This document shows, one piece after another, positions 5,600 through 6,474 of a stretch of 6,474 nt of DNA; the first letter of the stretch is position 1; each line of letters opens with the position of its first letter. A program made the position numbers and the translations under genes. Location of the stretch: the NCBI GenBank assembly GCA_014379815.1, contig JACMLA010000340.1:1-6474 (forward strand), read 5' to 3'. The stretch comes from Bryobacteraceae bacterium. Lineage in GTDB: Bacteria; Acidobacteriota; Terriglobia; Bryobacterales; Bryobacteraceae. Under the pieces are notes generated by a model, which did not search any database, was not told the DNA's origin, and was given only the letters and a program-made list of their open reading frames with translations.

Positions 5600-6474
5600 C
5601 TACCAGATCCGAAGCAGTTTCCACCACGCGAACCCTATCGTGCTCCAGATGGCAAGATTCACCAGCGAAACCACGAACCCGATGCGCCACCACGTCCCGA
5701 AAGGCACGTAGTTATGCGAAAAAAACATCGGTGCGGGTGTGGTCCCGTAAGTCGTCAGTCCTGCCGAAAGATTCGTAAAGCACGCAAACGAGAACGCAAG
5801 CAGACCGATCGGCGCACCTTTCAGCAGCAGTACAGCCAGAAACGCAGGGTACATCGCGAGCATGTGGGCGGTAATGCTCGCGAATGCGTAGTGTGCATAG
5901 AAGTAAATCAGCAGCGCGATCACAAACAGAGCAGGCCAGCCAAGATACCCGAATTGCGCAGAGATTCCTTGCGCGAACGCAACGGTTACTCCGGATTCAT
6001 TCAGCGACTTACCCAGCATCAGCAACCCGCCGTACCAGACAAAGATGTCCCACGCAGCGGTCTCATTGCGAACGTCGTCCCACGTCAACACACCAGTAAG
6101 TAACAACGCTGAGCTACCTAGCAGTGCTGTCAGTGTAATGTCCAGGCCGTGTATGCCGGAGGTCACCCACAGGCCGCAAACGCAAACGAAAACTACAGTC
6201 AGGATCTGTTCCTGTCGCGATAATCCGCCCATTCCCGCGAGTTCTCTTCGAGCAAAAGCCGCAGCTTCTGGTGTCTTTCGCAATTGAGGAGGGTTCAGAA
6301 ACAGGACCACCCATGGAATCACAATCAGAGAGCACACCCCAGGAAGCAGTCCGGCAAAAAACCAGCTAGCCCAGGTAATCTGGAAGCCGGAGTCGGCAGC
6401 CATCTTAGCCACAAGTGGGTTACTCGCCTGACCAGTAAGAAACATAGCTGCGGACACGCAGATACTCTGGTAAA
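5600..6474 (-). CDS. DASS/SLC13 anion:Na+ symporter, CitT-like (5' partial)
   Basis: An inner-membrane carrier of the divalent anion:sodium symporter family, whose CitT/TtdT branch handles citrate, malate, tartrate, succinate or 2-oxoglutarate. The frame stays open past the GTG at 6457 to the window edge, reading YQSICVSAAMFLTGQASNPL, a conserved core motif of the family. The true start therefore lies outside and about 290 C-terminal residues are visible. Several hydrophobic segments follow, including WASWFFAGLLPGVCSLIVIPW, ILTVVFVCVCGLWV and the typical FASITAHMLAMYPAFLAV. The C-terminal substrate/sodium loop reads FTNLSAGLTTYGTTPAPMFF. Many CitT-type relatives have SNL and LTHYG here, so Ser to Thr and His to Thr changes may alter substrate choice (comparison from memory). 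The gene leads into the mutarotase-like gene after 12 bp. Family placement is firm; the substrate is unknown. Confidence 0.92.
   Translation of the reverse strand, partial: YQSICVSAAMFLTGQASNPLVAKMAADSGFQITWASWFFAGLLPGVCSLIVIPWVVLFLNPPQLRKTPEAAAFARRELAGMGGLSRQEQILTVVFVCVCGLWVTSGIHGLDITLTALLGSSALLLTGVLTWDDVRNETAAWDIFVWYGGLLMLGKSLNESGVTVAFAQGISAQFGYLGWPALFVIALLIYFYAHYAFASITAHMLAMYPAFLAVLLLKGAPIGLLAFSFACFTNLSAGLTTYGTTPAPMFFSHNYVPFGTWWRIGFVVSLVNLAIWSTIGFAWWKLLRIW

Noticed and set aside
5714..6103. Plus-strand Arg/Lys/Gln-rich frames opposite the symporter gene
   Set aside because: The composition is what an antisense reading of a membrane protein gives, and there is no ribosome site or family motif.
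6455..6457. GTG at the window edge as the true start of the symporter
   Set aside because: The upstream codons (YQSIC) continue a conserved family motif and no stop intervenes, so the gene runs off the window.

Overview
The window looks like the chromosome of a Gram-negative, GC-rich bacterium with very compact gene spacing. The envelope proteins point that way: a periplasmic AMIN-domain amidase, a secreted lytic transglycosylase and an MlaF-like ATPase. The combination and protein style suggest Acidobacteriota (Terriglobia-like), but this is inference; no rRNA or other marker gene is present. There are seven protein genes, two of them cut by the window edges. No RNA genes, CRISPR arrays, insertion sequences or phage genes were seen.

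Layout. (1) 1-876 (+): the 3' part of a REC-GGDEF response regulator, a diguanylate cyclase with intact phosphoacceptor, GGEEF active site and RxxD inhibitory site. (2) 848-2200 (-): a secreted AMIN/Amidase_3 N-acetylmuramoyl-L-alanine amidase whose 3' end overlaps the cyclase gene by 29 bp. (3) 2211-2996 (-): a secreted SLT-type lytic transglycosylase just upstream of the amidase, forming a two-gene cell-wall hydrolase operon. (4) 2997-3083: a short divergent promoter region. (5) 3084-3668 (+): a MobA-type molybdenum cofactor guanylyltransferase. (6) 3672-4427 (+): an MlaF/Ttg2A-like ABC ATPase, coupled to mobA but without its permease. (7) 4448-5587 (-): a secreted protein that looks like the galactose-mutarotase fold. 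(8) 5600-6474 (-): the C-terminal part of a DASS/SLC13 (CitT-like) anion symporter, upstream of and probably cotranscribed with the mutarotase-like gene.

How they fit together. The transglycosylase (glycan strand) and the amidase (stem peptide) cut complementary bonds in peptidoglycan and are sensibly co-expressed. The mobA-ATPase pair has no obvious biochemical link and may be only a transcriptional unit. The transporter and mutarotase-like pair suggests uptake and periplasmic handling of small organic acids or sugars, but the substrate cannot be read from the sequence.

I do not see a clearly new system. The most interesting points are the orphan ATPase with a divergent signature motif and an ambiguous start, the mutarotase-like protein paired with a carboxylate transporter, a possible leaderless mobA transcript, and a 14-bp perfect palindrome at the hydrolase gene junction.
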